The notes beneath the pieces are model-generated. The model was not told the origin of the DNA. It searched no databases and saw only the letters and a program-made list of their open reading frames with translations. Below, piece after piece: positions 36,261 through 48,660 of a DNA stretch of 64,000 nucleotides (position 1 is its first letter; each line of letters opens with the position of its first letter). The stretch is from contig NC_091050.1 in the NCBI RefSeq assembly GCF_963966145.1, positions 16,678,001 through 16,742,000 of the forward strand. The letters run 5' to 3'. The stretch is from Tenebrio molitor (taxonomy: Eukaryota > Arthropoda > Insecta > Coleoptera > Tenebrionidae). The translations under genes were made by a program, and so were the position numbers.

Positions 36261-37599
36261 ACCTAACTGTGCTAATAATCCGTGTTGCCTAATCTATGCT
36301 CGCCGACTTATTCATCATCTTTTACTAATATCATAACACTTGTGTTCTGATTATTAATATTAACTGACACTTGGGCCCCGTTGTAGCGTAAGTATCACTT
36401 CGAACCCACTCAGACACTCCGACACTCCGACTACTCAAACATACATGCGACACTTTTTTTTTCCCCACCCGTAAACGAGGGTTTGCTCTTTTAATGTTAG
36501 AATATTTTCGAATTTACAGGCCTAACGCCCACATGTGGTCGATATTGATTCTGTCAGGGACACGTGCCTCATCAACTCAGATACTAAGGGTAAAATGCAC
36601 CCTCGGTTGTCAACATCCATCGACACGTATTTATGGGAATTTTTGGCCCGATACCGTGTACTTCCGAAATTGTTGATACACCCCCAGACAATGGAACAGT
36701 AATTAATGGTACTAAAACAAAAATCGATAAGATATGAGGTGTCTTATTCGAAACGACCGGTGCTAGGGAGGTGACCATTTACGAAATAACGGGATAAACA
36801 TTTAGAAAAAAAAAATTCATTAGCTTAATACATTTGTAAAATAACGTGTCCGTTCTTTTTGATTGTGACTCATTTTTAATGTAATGTCACTGACAATTCA
36901 AAAATGTAATACTTACATAAGACAAATGAAATTAATATTAAGCAGTGATAAGAAAAAAAAATAGTGCTGTAGAAATTTAGCACTAAACATAGTTGACATG
37001 TCTGTTATTTGAACAAAACAAATCTAGTTTATATCCAAGTTCTGATTTTTGCAACAATTGCCAAAACAGGTTAATTTGTGTGATGACCAACTAATACTAA
37101 TACAGTACCTACATCGGAGAAGAATCCGTTTTTCAAAAATAAAAAGCAGGATGTACAATCGCGGCCACGGAATTTCCTACATCAAATTAGTGTCACTTAA
37201 AAAAAAAACGATGTAATTCATGCTTTATTGTCAATATGACTGATGTACAATGAGGGACATGGAATCCTGGGCAGTCTGCTATTGTCATTTCAAAAAGTGT
37301 CAATGTAAATTGTAAATGCACCTTTACTGTCATTATGACTGATATTTTCAAAAAAACTGTCAAATTAACTTAAGCTTGGTTATGAGTAGCTAAGGTATGG
37401 TTTAGAAATTTTGACAACTGAATGACACATCTGCCCAGTTTTCCTTGTCCCCAATAGTATTGAATTTTGAGCTTATTTCCTAATCTATCAAAATTATCAG
37501 AATGGCTCCAATTTCTAACTTTAATAAGGTTAAAATAATAACTTTTTTCCAAAATGGTAACTCTTATGGGTGTATTACTATTACTAAAGACCATTTTAC

Positions 37600-37971
37600 A
37601 ACTTTTGCCAGTTTCGGGCAGCAATTTATGTCATTTTAAAAAACCCAATGTAGTCTAAGCTTTATTGCCACAAATGTCATAATATAATAATTTTGACTGA
37701 ATTTCAAAATTAAATGTCACAATTATGCACAACTATTTTACATTTAATTATTGATTTCCAAAGTTTAATAAAAGGCTGTTCAATTTTCAGAAAATCACTT
37801 CTAGGCACTTGGAACTTTTGAGGATTGATGAATGCAATTTGTCAAAATGATATGTGACAATAGTGGATATTAAAATGAGGTTATTAATACATACGTCTAG
37901 CACCTAAAGCCTATTTCAAATCTTATATCAGTCAAATTTCAAGTCTGCCCGAAATTCCGTGCTCCCAACTG
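37600..37971 (-). mobile_element. MITE family C, copy 1
   Basis: Related over about 370 bases, in opposite orientation, to the element at 56,194. Its right end reads CTGCCCGAAATTCCGTGCTC and is followed by TA; the left end is degenerate beyond TTTCGGGCAGC. Related scraps with AATCGCGGCCACGGAATTTC lie just left, at 37,140-37,290. Confidence 0.7.
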
Positions 37972-37985
37972 TACAACTTAATCTA

Positions 37986-38207
37986 CTGTCGCGAGCAAAA
38001 AATTCTGGTCGTCAATGTCATTTCAAAATTAAAAAGATTTCCCTGTCTGATTATGCCCATGTCAACAAAGTGTTAAAAAAAATGACAATTACTGTCATAC
38101 AACATCATGATAGGTTATGTTATGATATTTACAACCGTTTTACAGTGGAGCATTTTCCATTACGTCAAAGTATGATTTCGACGACCAGTTTTTTTTGCTC
38201 GCGACAG
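37986..38207 (+). mobile_element. MITE family B, copy 1
   Basis: The terminal inverted repeats CTGTCGCGAGCAAAAAA and TTTTTTGCTCGCGACAG are flanked by TA on both sides. The second copy is at 62,247-62,470. Only 14 bases separate it from the family C copy. Confidence 0.85.
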
Positions 38208-38901
38208 TAACTTCACTGACTAGATAATTATTGTCAGCTGTAAAAATGGTTGTGAAATATGTTCACTTTAAATTATCCGTTTGTGAAAAGTTACACGAAA
38301 CTGTTTCTCAGTATAAATTTTCGAACAAAATGGAGACCAGTTTTTTAAAAATGATGAGTCACTTACAAATATCATTCGGTACTGCCAACCGTAAAAAATA
38401 CTATTGAAGACTTATTATAAACAATTTTCGTATCTTAGCTAGGACGAGAAATTAGACTTACCCTCCTCGAACTGGCACTTTTGGTGACGTCTTTCGTATT
38501 TTTAGAAAACTCCCCCCACACATTTCAGCTAAAATGCGACCCTTTTTCACCAATTTAACATTTAATGACAACTGTTACGCGACAGTGACGTACGGGTCCC
38601 TAGCTTTATTATTAACTGTTTCGATCGTCGAGATTGTTAAGATTTATCCGAAAGCCCCGATCATCTCAGCCGAAATTAACTTGCCGGAGTTTTTTTTTTC
38701 GGTCCATTATCTTCGGCTCTTAGGTGTATTTAGGAAATTTCTTCGTACACTTTAATTAAGAAAGATCGACCAGACTTTAGCTGTTAAGATGCCATTATGC
38801 TTTATTCTTGCACGAACACTAATTAACCGGAACACCCATTGTTTCGACACAAAAAGTCAACTTTTTAAAGTAGTTTACCGCCAATTTTGGCTAATTTTTA
38901 G

Positions 38902-39087
38902 AGCCGGACGATGATGTTGCCCTTGCGAATACTGAGTGTGTCGAATTGAAAAGACTTAAACGCGACAGTGCGAATATGCTGATACGGTGGAAAAATAAAG
39001 ACAAGGATAAGGAGAAGTGTGAAAAGTCTTCGAATCAGAAGCAAAGCTCCACATCGAAGAAGAAAAGGAAGTTCGGGAGAGAAGGAG
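38902..39087 (+). CDS. Candidate internal exon of the multi-promoter gene
   Basis: The acceptor TAATTTTTAG precedes 186 bases open in the frame set by the donor at 34,805 (phase 1 in, phase 1 out); the donor is GGAG then GTAATT. It encodes EPDDDVALANTECVELKRLK and a lysine-rich stretch (WKNKDKDKEKCEK, SKKKRKFGREG). The continued basic, disordered character matches the large exon. No known domain is seen. Confidence 0.6.
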
Positions 39088-40514
39088 GTAATTAGATGTT
39101 TTTGTGGTAGCAAACAAATTCCGCAACACCTACCTTCCCAACTATTGTTGTTTCCTGTAATATTACTTTTTACTGTACATCACGCCGGTTGCAATGTTTG
39201 TTAAATATTGATGAAAGTTGAAAGGTCTCCACTTACTTCAGTATTCTTTCTGTAATTGGCAATCGATTTGTTCCGAAAGTTAATTAAATTTAGGCAGACT
39301 TACGCTATGACTTTTTAATATAGCTAAGTGTGCACACAAGAAGTTTAATTAGATGGGAATTAATGTCGGTATCTGCGAGAACGTTGACCAAATTACAAAA
39401 ACAAACATCTAAATCGGCCAAAGTAAATACTTATTTTTATTCGATTGTGAGGATCGAGAATAATAAAGTAAAGGGTCTGTCTTGTATTTTTGATGACAAC
39501 TTTACAAATAAAAACATTCCGCCTTATTTAACGAAAAGTTCTACTTTATTCGACCGTAATGGATTATTAAAAGCTTTCTCCGTATAGCCTCAGCCAAATC
39601 AAATATAATATTAGCGGGGTATATGTTCAAAAAACAAATTTATCCAAGTTATTTCCAAGATGGATTTCTGAAAGTGCCGGTAAATTTTGATTGATTCACT
39701 TTTTCCAAGATGGAGCTTCTAAAAATGTTGCACCAGCTATGATGGATAAGGTTTGTTTTATACAGTCGCCATCATTGTGAGATAGGAAGAATCAAATTGA
39801 AGGCCAAACTGCTTCTCGCAGCAGTTGATGGAGTTCTCGTGAAGTTTGGAAGTTTTCTCCCAAGTTTACTCTCTTGTTCATAGTTTTTGCGCTAATAGCC
39901 CATGGTAACGATATAGACTATTATGTGTCTCGAGACGTTACTCTTTTTTATTTTGGTCTTCTTTCAACTTCTAATATCTTGTGTATTCCTGCGGGCATTG
40001 ATAAGAACTTTGAACTTTTGTGACTTATTGTCTTCTTAGTTGCTATTCGGATGTCCACAACCGAATGTCCAGGGAAGCAAATGATACCAATTTATCACAT
40101 TTACGTTCAAGATAGTAGAGATCTCGGACCAGATCTCAATAACTTACCTGACTATTTTGTACACCACTTTCTAGCCACACAGCATAAATATTCAATTTCT
40201 TACATTATGTTGGTACAAACACTTTTCAAACTTGTTACTTGTTTAGTCAATAAAATAGATTTCCTTTGTATTTTTCATGATGTTTCAAATCCATGTATCA
40301 TATCTTGTACCAAATGGAAGCGTTGAACGTTCATTCATAAAATATGAAATACTAGCGCTGTCTGTATTTAATTTCGAAATTAAAAATAAGTCTTTCTCGC
40401 TGTAATCGTGGAATTTTTACTCAAATAATTTCCGATGCGATGGTGTTGAATGAGTTTCGAAAACTTCAGTCACCATCGCTTTATAATGGAGAAATTAGCA
40501 ATTAATAGTTATTT
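39088..40514. other. Intronic stretch without supported features
   Basis: AT-rich sequence with only short open frames and no motif or terminal repeat recognised. Confidence 0.4.
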
Positions 40515-40646
40515 ATGCAACGAGTTTCTGTGTAAATTGGGCTTTTCTAATTGCCCGAGGGACAAGATTAAAACACGAGGGTAGCGAGGATTTTAAGGCC
40601 TCAAGGGCAATTAGAAAAGCCCAATTTACCCAGAAACGAGTTGCAT
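40515..40646. repeat. Long hairpin repeat, copy 4 (shared family)
   Basis: The 42-base arms 40515-40556 and 40605-40646 match at 39 positions. The core of both arms is TAAATTGGGCTTTTCTAATT. The 48-base centre contains CCCGAGGG and CACGAGGG. The outer sequence (GCAACGAGTTTC) and TAAATTGGGCTTTT are shared with copies 2 and 5. Confidence 0.85.
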
Positions 40647-40880
40647 ACAAAATTTTATTGTTTGAAATGACGTCCCTGAAGCTTCCAAATCTTTTTAAAT
40701 GATTTTGCATTTGCTTTTGACAGTTTTGACAAATTTTTCAAGACCTGTCAAATGTAACGTTGAATGTGTTGTCTAGGGCAACGGTTCGTTATCTTGCATT
40801 TTGCTTTAGGGCAGTTAAAAGGCAGTTTACAAAGGAGAAAAATGAGAATTTATGACAGTTGAAAACAATAAACACGATTA

Positions 40881-41245
40881 CTCTCGTGTCAAAAATGGAT
40901 TACTCCCTAAAATACGAACTTTTAGGGAAATAACGTTTTTCATGTTGTGTGTAACTAGAATTTTCAAAAGTTATTTTGAATGCCTAAGGTTGGTTACTTT
41001 GAATTGAGAGATTAAATCCAAATAAATATGCCGCCAGTAACCAAAATTGATTGTGAAACTATCAACTATCACTTAGCGAGAAATTAGTCATTTGCAACTG
41101 TTACAATTAATTTGCTGTCTTACATTTTTGGGATATCTTTTGTTTGTCACCAGAAACCACATAGCCTCCAACCTAACCAAATTTATGGCAACCTAGTAAC
41201 GAATATCCCTAAATCCTAGGGAGTAATCCATTTTTGACACGAGAA
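40881..41245 (-). mobile_element. MITE family A, copy 1
   Basis: A 365-base element with terminal inverted repeats CTCTCGTGTCAAAAATGGAT / ATCCATTTTTGACACGAG and TA on both sides. It is in opposite orientation to the copies at 50,719 and 60,856. Its interior contains CAATTTTGGTTACTGGCGGC on the other strand. Confidence 0.85.
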
Positions 41246-41488
41246 TAAAATGTGTTCATGTTTAAGCAAATACGAATGTCAAACTTGTTCACATTTATAA
41301 AAAAAAATGTTTAGAACACCACAGAAGTTTGAGAAAGCTTCGACAATGTGCAAATAAAATTTCAAAGTGTAAGTATCAATAAGTTAAATGGTAAATTAAT
41401 TACACTATCTGGACTTACTGTAAGTGTTAATGACAGATCATTTTAACATCATTCATCACTCTTATTTTTAAGAACGAATTGAGATATA

Positions 41489-41729
41489 TCGTGTGTTCCA
41501 ATAAAAACTCACTCGCAGTAAGCCATGACTATAGAGATAGACAGACTGGTCATGTCGATTTTAGGTTCATTGGAAGTAGTTCATTTGTTACTTACAAATT
41601 TTCATCATATTGTGAGTTGTGACAGATAACCTATAAATTTACTTTAGTAGTTCATTTCACATCTGGTACTAAGACATACTTCACTTTTGTCATGGCTTGC
41701 TGCGAGTGAGTTTTTTGTGAAACACACGA
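41489..41729 (+). mobile_element. MITE, single-copy family with TCGTGTG ends
   Basis: The inverted repeats of about 40 bases begin TCGTGTGTTCCAATAAAAAC at the left, and the complement of the right end begins TCGTGTGTTTCACAAAAAAC. Both run into CTCACTCGCAG and AAGCCATGAC. TA flanks both ends. The 241-base element has no open frame. Confidence 0.8.
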
Positions 41730-42539
41730 TACTTCATCTTTTCCTTAGAAGTTTTAAATTAAGAACGAACTAATCAAAATTCACAAGTGATAATTTTTGA
41801 AAGATAAAAGAGTCAAGGTGCTTATATGATTTGGATTATCAATGTTACAATGTTACGTGCTTATATTACAGACAATTCAGAAATGTTTTTAAACAAGAAC
41901 GAGTGAAAAAGGCTCAAGGAGCCTTATCCTTAAATAAGACCTGCAAAAATTTTAGAATAAATCATACGAGAAGACGTTCAGAATCGACAAAAACCGCGAG
42001 TAGCTGGGTGCATTATTGATATTATCAAAATCTACGATTACGTCAGTCAGAAAAAGAATAAACAAGAAAACTTTAATCTTGAGTTCAGAAGTCTTGGCAG
42101 TGCTCAGTGAACCTAGCGTATAAAATCGGAAAAATGTAGTTGTTGCCTTATGACGCAATAAATTTTGCAGGTACTGTTTGTACAATTTTTGTCTACATGT
42201 TTGCATACTTTCTTCCCTTTAATCAAGATTAATTGACCATTAATATCAACAGTTCCTCTGATATAATGTTTTTTTTCGTACCACACTGGTGGTACTTTTC
42301 TTTTATTTGCCACCGATAGTCGATAATTTTTTCCTTGGTCCGGTCTGTGAAACAAACTAGCAGAGTGGAACGACTGCCTGTTAATGTGCGGATTTTGCCT
42401 ATTGACCGTATAACCAAAAGCCGACAACTCCCTCGCTTTTGCTCATATTCACACATACTTCGGCTGGATAACTAATAAGCAGGGTAAGCGGCGTGAGAGA
42501 ACTAGGACCATAATTACAATTCACGCCAGCGTAATTATG
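41730..42539. other. Intronic stretch without supported features
   Basis: Short open frames only; nothing recognised on either strand. Confidence 0.4.
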
Positions 42540-43279
42540 CTAAACGGTGGGCGGCATTAGGCCCTATCGATTTGCCATCTTGGATAACATTTCAGAAATT
42601 TGGAAGGTGTGAATTACGTTCGAGCTTTCTGTTGTGATTAGTGAAACTTTCGGGAATCTTTGCGTACGTCCCCCCTGTTTTAAAGTGTCGCAAGCGCATT
42701 TCCGTACTCTCGCAAAATTCCAATATGTGTGGGTATGAGATGGATCTGTGGCGCAAAGAATTTTTCTATAACAAGAGTCGAAAAGGGAGTATCGGCAGGA
42801 CCGCATGTTGTATATTACATGACCGTTCGTAACCCAGTTAGTGTATCCAGGTATGTTCAAAGGCGGCTTGGCATGCGCGAGGCCGACAACCTTCACATCG
42901 CGGGAGGCTGCGGATTGCCTACTACAGTGTAGTAACAACAGGTTACCACTTAACTCGCGCACCAATGTTTGTCCTCTGATAATAATCCGGCTTGATTTAA
43001 TTAATTTCCGATTTTCATACGCGTTAATCCGGATTCTGATTAGTTCGGTGTCGGCATCCGCGCACTTGTTCTTCGCAACTGTTCGCAATTAAAATTCGAT
43101 AATTAAATTATTATCGATGGTGTTTTAAAACAGACGTCGATCGCGAAACCCGGCGCCTTCACCATTTTCGAAACACTCGCCTCGGTGAGATTTTCTTTGC
43201 AAGTCGGACATGGTGTTCCGCATTTGGAAGAGTGTAGTTGCGTAATCAGCTTGGCAGTATTATTGTTGTTGCTAGAAAT
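42540..43279 (+). promoter_or_regulatory. GC-rich island upstream of a candidate first exon
   Basis: Base composition changes to GC- and CpG-rich against the AT-rich background, most strongly at about 42,840-43,260. It leads directly into the short exon at 43,280. The arrangement suggests an alternative promoter and 5' UTR. Confidence 0.4.
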
Positions 43280-43313
43280 GTTCGTTTGGAGACACTGCGT
43301 GTCTTTAGAAGGT
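43280..43313 (+). CDS. Candidate alternative first coding exon (MFVWRHCVSLE)
   Basis: The ATG at 43,280 opens eleven codons that end in a strong donor (GAAG then GTAAGT) in phase 1, the phase of the neighbouring exons. An in-frame TAG at 43,235 lies upstream with no other ATG between. The size is small, so this rests on the donor, the phase and the GC-rich island. Confidence 0.4.
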
Positions 43314-44989
43314 AAGTCGGGCCAGAATTTATTTCAGCAATGTGCATTCTAAAAAGACCGTTTGTCGCGTATCTTTAGACAGGAAAGATAAAAAAGAAGG
43401 AAGTTCATTTTATATTTATAGTGTGAATATTTCAAAACGGAATGTTTCCTTCTGGAGAAGATGTCATGGCTGTCGTTAATTGCTTCAATTTAATTCTAAT
43501 TTGCAAAGGGTTAAGTTTTTGACAGACCCGTAAACGTCAAAGATTGTTTCAATTTTTAAACTATTCCGCTATCGATTGTGACCCGATGATTAATTATTAA
43601 GAGACCAAGCTCGTCAATGACAATTTTTACGTGAATACATGTGACAGTTCCATTTTTTATATTTTTAACCGCTGTGGCACATAATACATCTGAAAGAAAA
43701 ATAGTATTGGGAAGGAGGAATTGGAAAACCTACACAAATGTCAATGTCTCTGGAGCAACGAACATCCATTTACTTGAGGGAGAAATTCGAGACAAATGAT
43801 CCAGTTGGGAATTTTAGGTTGCTTTACATTTCAAACAATCACCCTCTTCTTACCATTCAATTATCCCGTTTCTTGTAATTAAATTTAATTAAGTTTTGAT
43901 ATTTCCAAACAACACGGAGAATAACAAACAGCGGAATTTGATAATCCGTGAAGTGTAAAGTTTTTTCTTGTGTATCATTTTAATTCAAGTTACGGTCTCA
44001 ACTTCGTACACACAATCCAAGTATGGATTTAGATTAACAAAGTTGGAGCTTTGCTTAGTCCAGTCGAAACTGAGCGACTCGAGTTTCCAAACTTTTTCTT
44101 GTGATGAAGTAATGGTGAAATGCGTCGTGTCGGGTGGAGTTGGTTAACTGTATCATTTATGATCGAAGAGTGTTGGTGTCGTCGGGACAAAGTTCAACAG
44201 AGGGGGCAAAATAAACATGGAATTTGTCGAGCGAGTTTGCGAAATTGTTGACCGAACCAATTATTATCGAAAGAGAAATGCGTGCAAAAACCTGACACGG
44301 TGGCTCTCTGTTACGTAATTACTTAGCGACGTAATACACAAAGGAATAAAAAGGAAAAATAAAATACGGTCTCTTCTCCCTTGTATAAGACCGCAGAATG
44401 GCTGCCCGTTCGTATTTATAACTGTAAAACTACAATTTCCCGTAAAATATTGCGAACCCTCGAGAATTCTACGTTTCGCTGAAACCGGACGTGTGGCGTC
44501 TGTACGTTCTCTATTTATTATCGCTGGGTCGGTGATAAAAATGGTAAACGTGGTGGATACGTACGGTCTTACCGCGGCAACAGATTTTTCTTTACGTTGC
44601 GTGGCCGACATTCAAACAAGAAAATACTGAATACCACTACTTTCGCAGGCAAATCCCGAGATCCTTCCTTAATCTTAAATGTTGTCGCTATAGACACGAT
44701 TTATTGGGACAACAACGCCTTCGGGATTATCATAATCCACATCCGTGAATAGGATTTGTCTATAAATGCCACCATTACACTTGTAACAAACGGACGTTGT
44801 TGTACCTACATTTCGGAAATGGTGCGATTCAATACTTGGGCCTTCCGTGCTTTGACAAACTGTGCCTCGAAAACACTAAGAACACGTTAAATATTCATAT
44901 TAATGCCCGTTTGCTTTTAGATGTATCGACTTTGTGCGGGGAGTAGGTACCTACCCGTGGAATAAAACATGGCGGCTCGACTTGACGTA
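43314..44989. other. Intronic stretch without supported features
   Basis: A minus-strand open frame of 115 codons at 44,264-44,611 has no recognised motif. No repeat ends were seen. Confidence 0.4.
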
Positions 44990-45236
44990 CTATTCCGGAC
45001 ACGGAATCTTGGCCAACACTTTTTTGACATTTCTAAAAAAAATGATCCAAACCAATCATTACCGTCATTAATAAATGACAATAATTAAAAATCACTTTGA
45101 TGTTTTTATTCTGACATCAAAAAAGCAAGGAAATGGCATTATCGAGTCAAAAGTTGGGTTATATTCAATAAAGGCCAGTTCACACATATTTGTCAGTTAA
45201 ATGTCAGTTATGGCCAAGATTCCGTGTCCGGAATAG
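44990..45236 (+). mobile_element. MITE family D, copy 1
   Basis: Terminal repeats CTATTCCGGACACGGAATCT and its complement at the right end, TA on both sides, 247 bases. The second copy is at 59,700. The right-hand TA is shared with the next element. Confidence 0.85.
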
Positions 45237-45238
45237 TA

Positions 45239-45597
45239 CTATTGCTGGCAAAAAAAAGTGGGACGTCCACGTTATTATCTTGTCTTTTAATGTGAAATAA
45301 CCCTTATCCAATTCTAACCCTATTTTGAATTGATTGACGTTGTCATTATGTATTGTAGGTTATACGGAATGAGTGTAAGTAAGCACGTAGTGAATATTTA
45401 TTTAATGCAAAGTCTGAATCAAAATTTACCTTTATCAAAAGAAGAGGGCATTTGGAAAAGGAAAATAGGAGTATAAAATAAATTTTTATACTGTCAACTG
45501 GAATAGTGTCAAAAAAAAATGACAATAAAGCTTGAACTACATCGAATTTTTCAAAACTGAAAGAAATTTGATGTCCCACTTTTTATGCTCCCAATAG
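45239..45597 (+). mobile_element. MITE family E, abutting family D
   Basis: The left end CTATTGCTGGCAAAAAAAAG and the complement of the right end CTATTGGGAGCATAAAAAGT are imperfect inverted repeats, both followed by TGGGAC. It begins immediately after the TA that ends the family D copy. The ends resemble family C (CTATTGGGAGCACGG). Confidence 0.7.
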
Positions 45598-47193
45598 TAG
45601 GTACCATTCGGTTGCCTTACAAAAGACGAATTCTTTTCAGATGTAAACAAAATAAACACTTTTTGATTCTTATTAATTGTACATCGTGTCCGTGCCGGAA
45701 AAGAAGCAGATGAGAAAGCCGAGAACCCTCCCATCTGAAAGCTGCAGTAGAAGCTCGCTTTTATAATTTAATGCCTATCGAAAAGTTTCCATTAATTGGT
45801 TTGTTTTATTTAAATGTCTCGAATCGGTCTCGACAAAGTTTTTATTAGGAGACTTGAAAGGATTGTCGAGATAATAAAATGTAGCCCACTTAATATTCCT
45901 TAAATATGCGCTGGTGGTAAGTCTTGAATTTCAGATGTAAAAACTTCGTGATGATTTTGCTTGAATGGTGTTTTCGGTGGAGGGAAAAATAATTCGGATG
46001 CGCCATCACGCCCCCTTTATTAAAACTCTATTCTCGACGAACCGATAATGCACAAAATTTCAGCCTAAAATTCGTTATTACACATTGATAAAGTGTGCTT
46101 CCAATATTGGTTTCGTTGGAATGTTGACTTTGCGAACCAATAAAACCACTTTTGCATTAAGAAAGCTTAGAGGTAAATAGAACCTGCCAACTTTGAATTC
46201 ACCATGTATAAAGGATACGAGATGGGGTGATAACACTGACAGTTTTTGTTTCGGATTTGAGACGACACAGGTTCATCATCGAAATGTCACAAAGAATGTA
46301 TTTTAAGGTAAAATTAAATCACTTTCCTTCGTCATCTCATATCATATACATATTTGTTATGTGTCTAGTGCTAATGCAAGTTTGTGTTGAAAACGCTTCT
46401 GCATAGATCACAACTTTTGTGACTTACCTATTTAAAAGAAAAAAAAATGAAAAGCTCAATTGAGGGAGCATATTTTTTTCTTTGGAATTTTACGAGCCAC
46501 TACACAGATGAAGACTTAAGAAATGATAAAATGATATTCGAGAAGCTGTTCAAAACGGAGACGTGATAACATTCTTTTATTTTTTTATTACCGTCGTCTT
46601 ATTCAAATTTACTTATTTATTTCTTGTTTAGTTATCGTAATGATGAGATTGGAATTTTGTCACTTGAAAATTTTGTTGATTCAAAAGGAATGCGGTTACA
46701 CGGTAATAATTTGAGCATGCACAACTGTAAAGCATTCGTTTTAGTACATTTTTTGCCCCATATAATACATTTACAACGGTCGTAAATCATTTTTATTTCT
46801 TAAGAATGTGGTGGGACATCGAAGAATAATACGACCGATCCGTCTTCCCTGTCGATAATATTGGATGTATCGAACGTTTTGTCGCACCATGGTTCGCGCT
46901 GGACAAGAAAAAATCTGCTGAAGGCTTACTAAAACACTGTCTTAAGCCACAAGAAAATCCAAAAACAAATCTCTTGTGGGCCAACACAGTCAGGTGTTGA
47001 ACCGATTTGAAAATGTCACTGCTGCGAACTGATCCTCACAAAGAAGATTATTCTCTGACTGCAGCTGTAAATTATTAACTCCATAAAATGCAAATATCCT
47101 GTCCGAACAGTAGTAGATTACTTTGTTGAAAGTTTTTCAAATGTGGTCACAGATATATTTTTTAATTAACAGAAATCCGTTTTTTTTTTTAAA
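45598..47193. other. Intronic stretch without supported features
   Basis: No coding or repeat structure recognised; a few short open frames only. Confidence 0.35.
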
Positions 47194-47533
47194 CAAGGTT
47201 AGTCACGAGAGACTTCTGATGAAAATTTCTTTATATGCAACCCAAAATACAGGAAACTTGATATTTTGTTTAATTCGAAATAAGTTGGCAATCCAAGTAG
47301 CTTGGCGAATAAAATTAATTATGACACTTTCTCTTTATTGAGGTTATGAGCAAAAGTGAAAAAGCAAAAGCAAAACTGACATGACAGATAATACTGACAC
47401 GACAGACAATAAGGGCCAGCAATCGTTGATTAAGTATTACTTTTTATAAATTTAGGAAGCTAGAAACTATTGGCAATTGTATGTTCGGTTGCATATAACG
47501 GTTTTCATCGGAAGTCTCTCGTGAATAACCCTG
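47194..47533 (+). mobile_element. MITE family G
   Basis: Imperfect inverted repeats: CAAGGTTAGTCACGAGAGAC at the left and the complement of the right end CAGGGTTATTCACGAGAGAC. Both continue TTC-GATGAAAA and end near ATATGCAACC. TA follows the right end. The outer CAGGGTTATTC is shared with family F. Confidence 0.75.
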
Positions 47534-48219
47534 TATATTGTCAAGTAAACGTTTAATACTCGGAGCACATTTTGAAAATGTTTGACATTCAGAATCAAGC
47601 TGTTATTAACTTGCCAACCAACGGGGTGAAAAGCCTTGATGCTGTTGTAGAAACTTTTTAGGTTTGTCCTTCAACTCTGAATGAGTTAAACATTTCCATT
47701 TAGGTAGGGCGTCTATTTGATTATACATGTTTTAAGGTTCAGTCATGAGAGGTTTATAGCAAAACTTTGTACGGGCGTAAAGTCAGTTGACCTTTCTTTG
47801 ATAATGGTTGACAAAAATACACCATCACCATTACCCAGTTGGTCACTGTAGGCGTAATCCTTTAAAATAATGTTTTAATGGAGTCCATCCAGAATGACAA
47901 CATGGTGGAAAATGTTTGAAGCCGCACTAATAAAACAAGGTGTTTTTAATTTAATTTTTCTACAGATTATTTTTGTATGAAATCTGACTGAGCTTTGCTA
48001 ATTTTTTTTTGAAAATTTAGATTGTAATGAATATTAACACAACCACAACAAAATCGCGAAGAAGTCTTAGAGGTTAATCCTCTCACGTCTGTCTCGCAAT
48101 TCGTCCTCCCGTAATTCCCCAACGAACACATTTTGTAGATTGGGAGTTGGCACATGTTCCTCCTTTGAAAATAGGTCGCACCGTTAACAGTAACACAAAT
48201 TTTGACACCTATTTTCTTA
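47534..48219. other. Intronic stretch without supported features
   Basis: Nothing recognised on either strand. Confidence 0.35.
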
Positions 48220-48660
48220 CGTCGTTCTTCCTTGGCACCCTTGAAGGGTATTATTTCTTGGGGTCGATTGTTTGCGATTAATCTGAAACTTCGGCAAAGT
48301 TGCCCTTCGGAGCGTCAACAAACGCACGACCTCGACTCATGACGGGGGTGTATAACGTGTGATTAGTGTACTCTTTATCCAGCGTACCATGTCGGGGTGC
48401 TGTTCTCGCGTATATGTAACACTGACGTTCTATTATCGACCTCCTTCGTCGGGGTGCACCGCGTTGGGCGGATACACAAAGCTAGTCACGCGGTGAACGC
48501 TGTTCGTTGCGGATGTCTGTCTGTTGCGCCGCGCATCTCCTTGGCGCTCGCGCCCTTACAGTCACCCTCCAGTGTGCCACACGATCGCTTTATCAATAAT
48601 AAAAAAACAAGAAAAAACCGGTGGTGGGACATGTCTTGTGATTTGAGGTGATTGTGCAGC
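48220..48660 (+). promoter_or_regulatory. GC-rich island, possible alternative promoter
   Basis: A CpG-rich block in AT-rich surroundings. Short frames start here (ATG at 48,389 and 48,397), but neither reaches a phase-1 donor. At best it is a promoter with a non-coding first exon. Confidence 0.3.

Noticed and set aside
42564..43088. A 174-codon open frame on the minus strand
   Set aside because: It lies in a GC-rich island where stops are rare, shows no domain, no splice pattern and runs against the proposed gene.
44264..44611. A 115-codon minus-strand frame
   Set aside because: No recognised motif and no neighbouring exon; likely chance.
46793..47100. Possible decayed transposase
   Set aside because: A few suggestive residues on the plus strand, but stops in every frame and no catalytic motif, so no family could be named.
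48389..48651. Coding first exon in the 48-kb GC-rich island
   Set aside because: Neither ATG frame reaches a donor in phase 1, so it does not fit the neighbouring exons.
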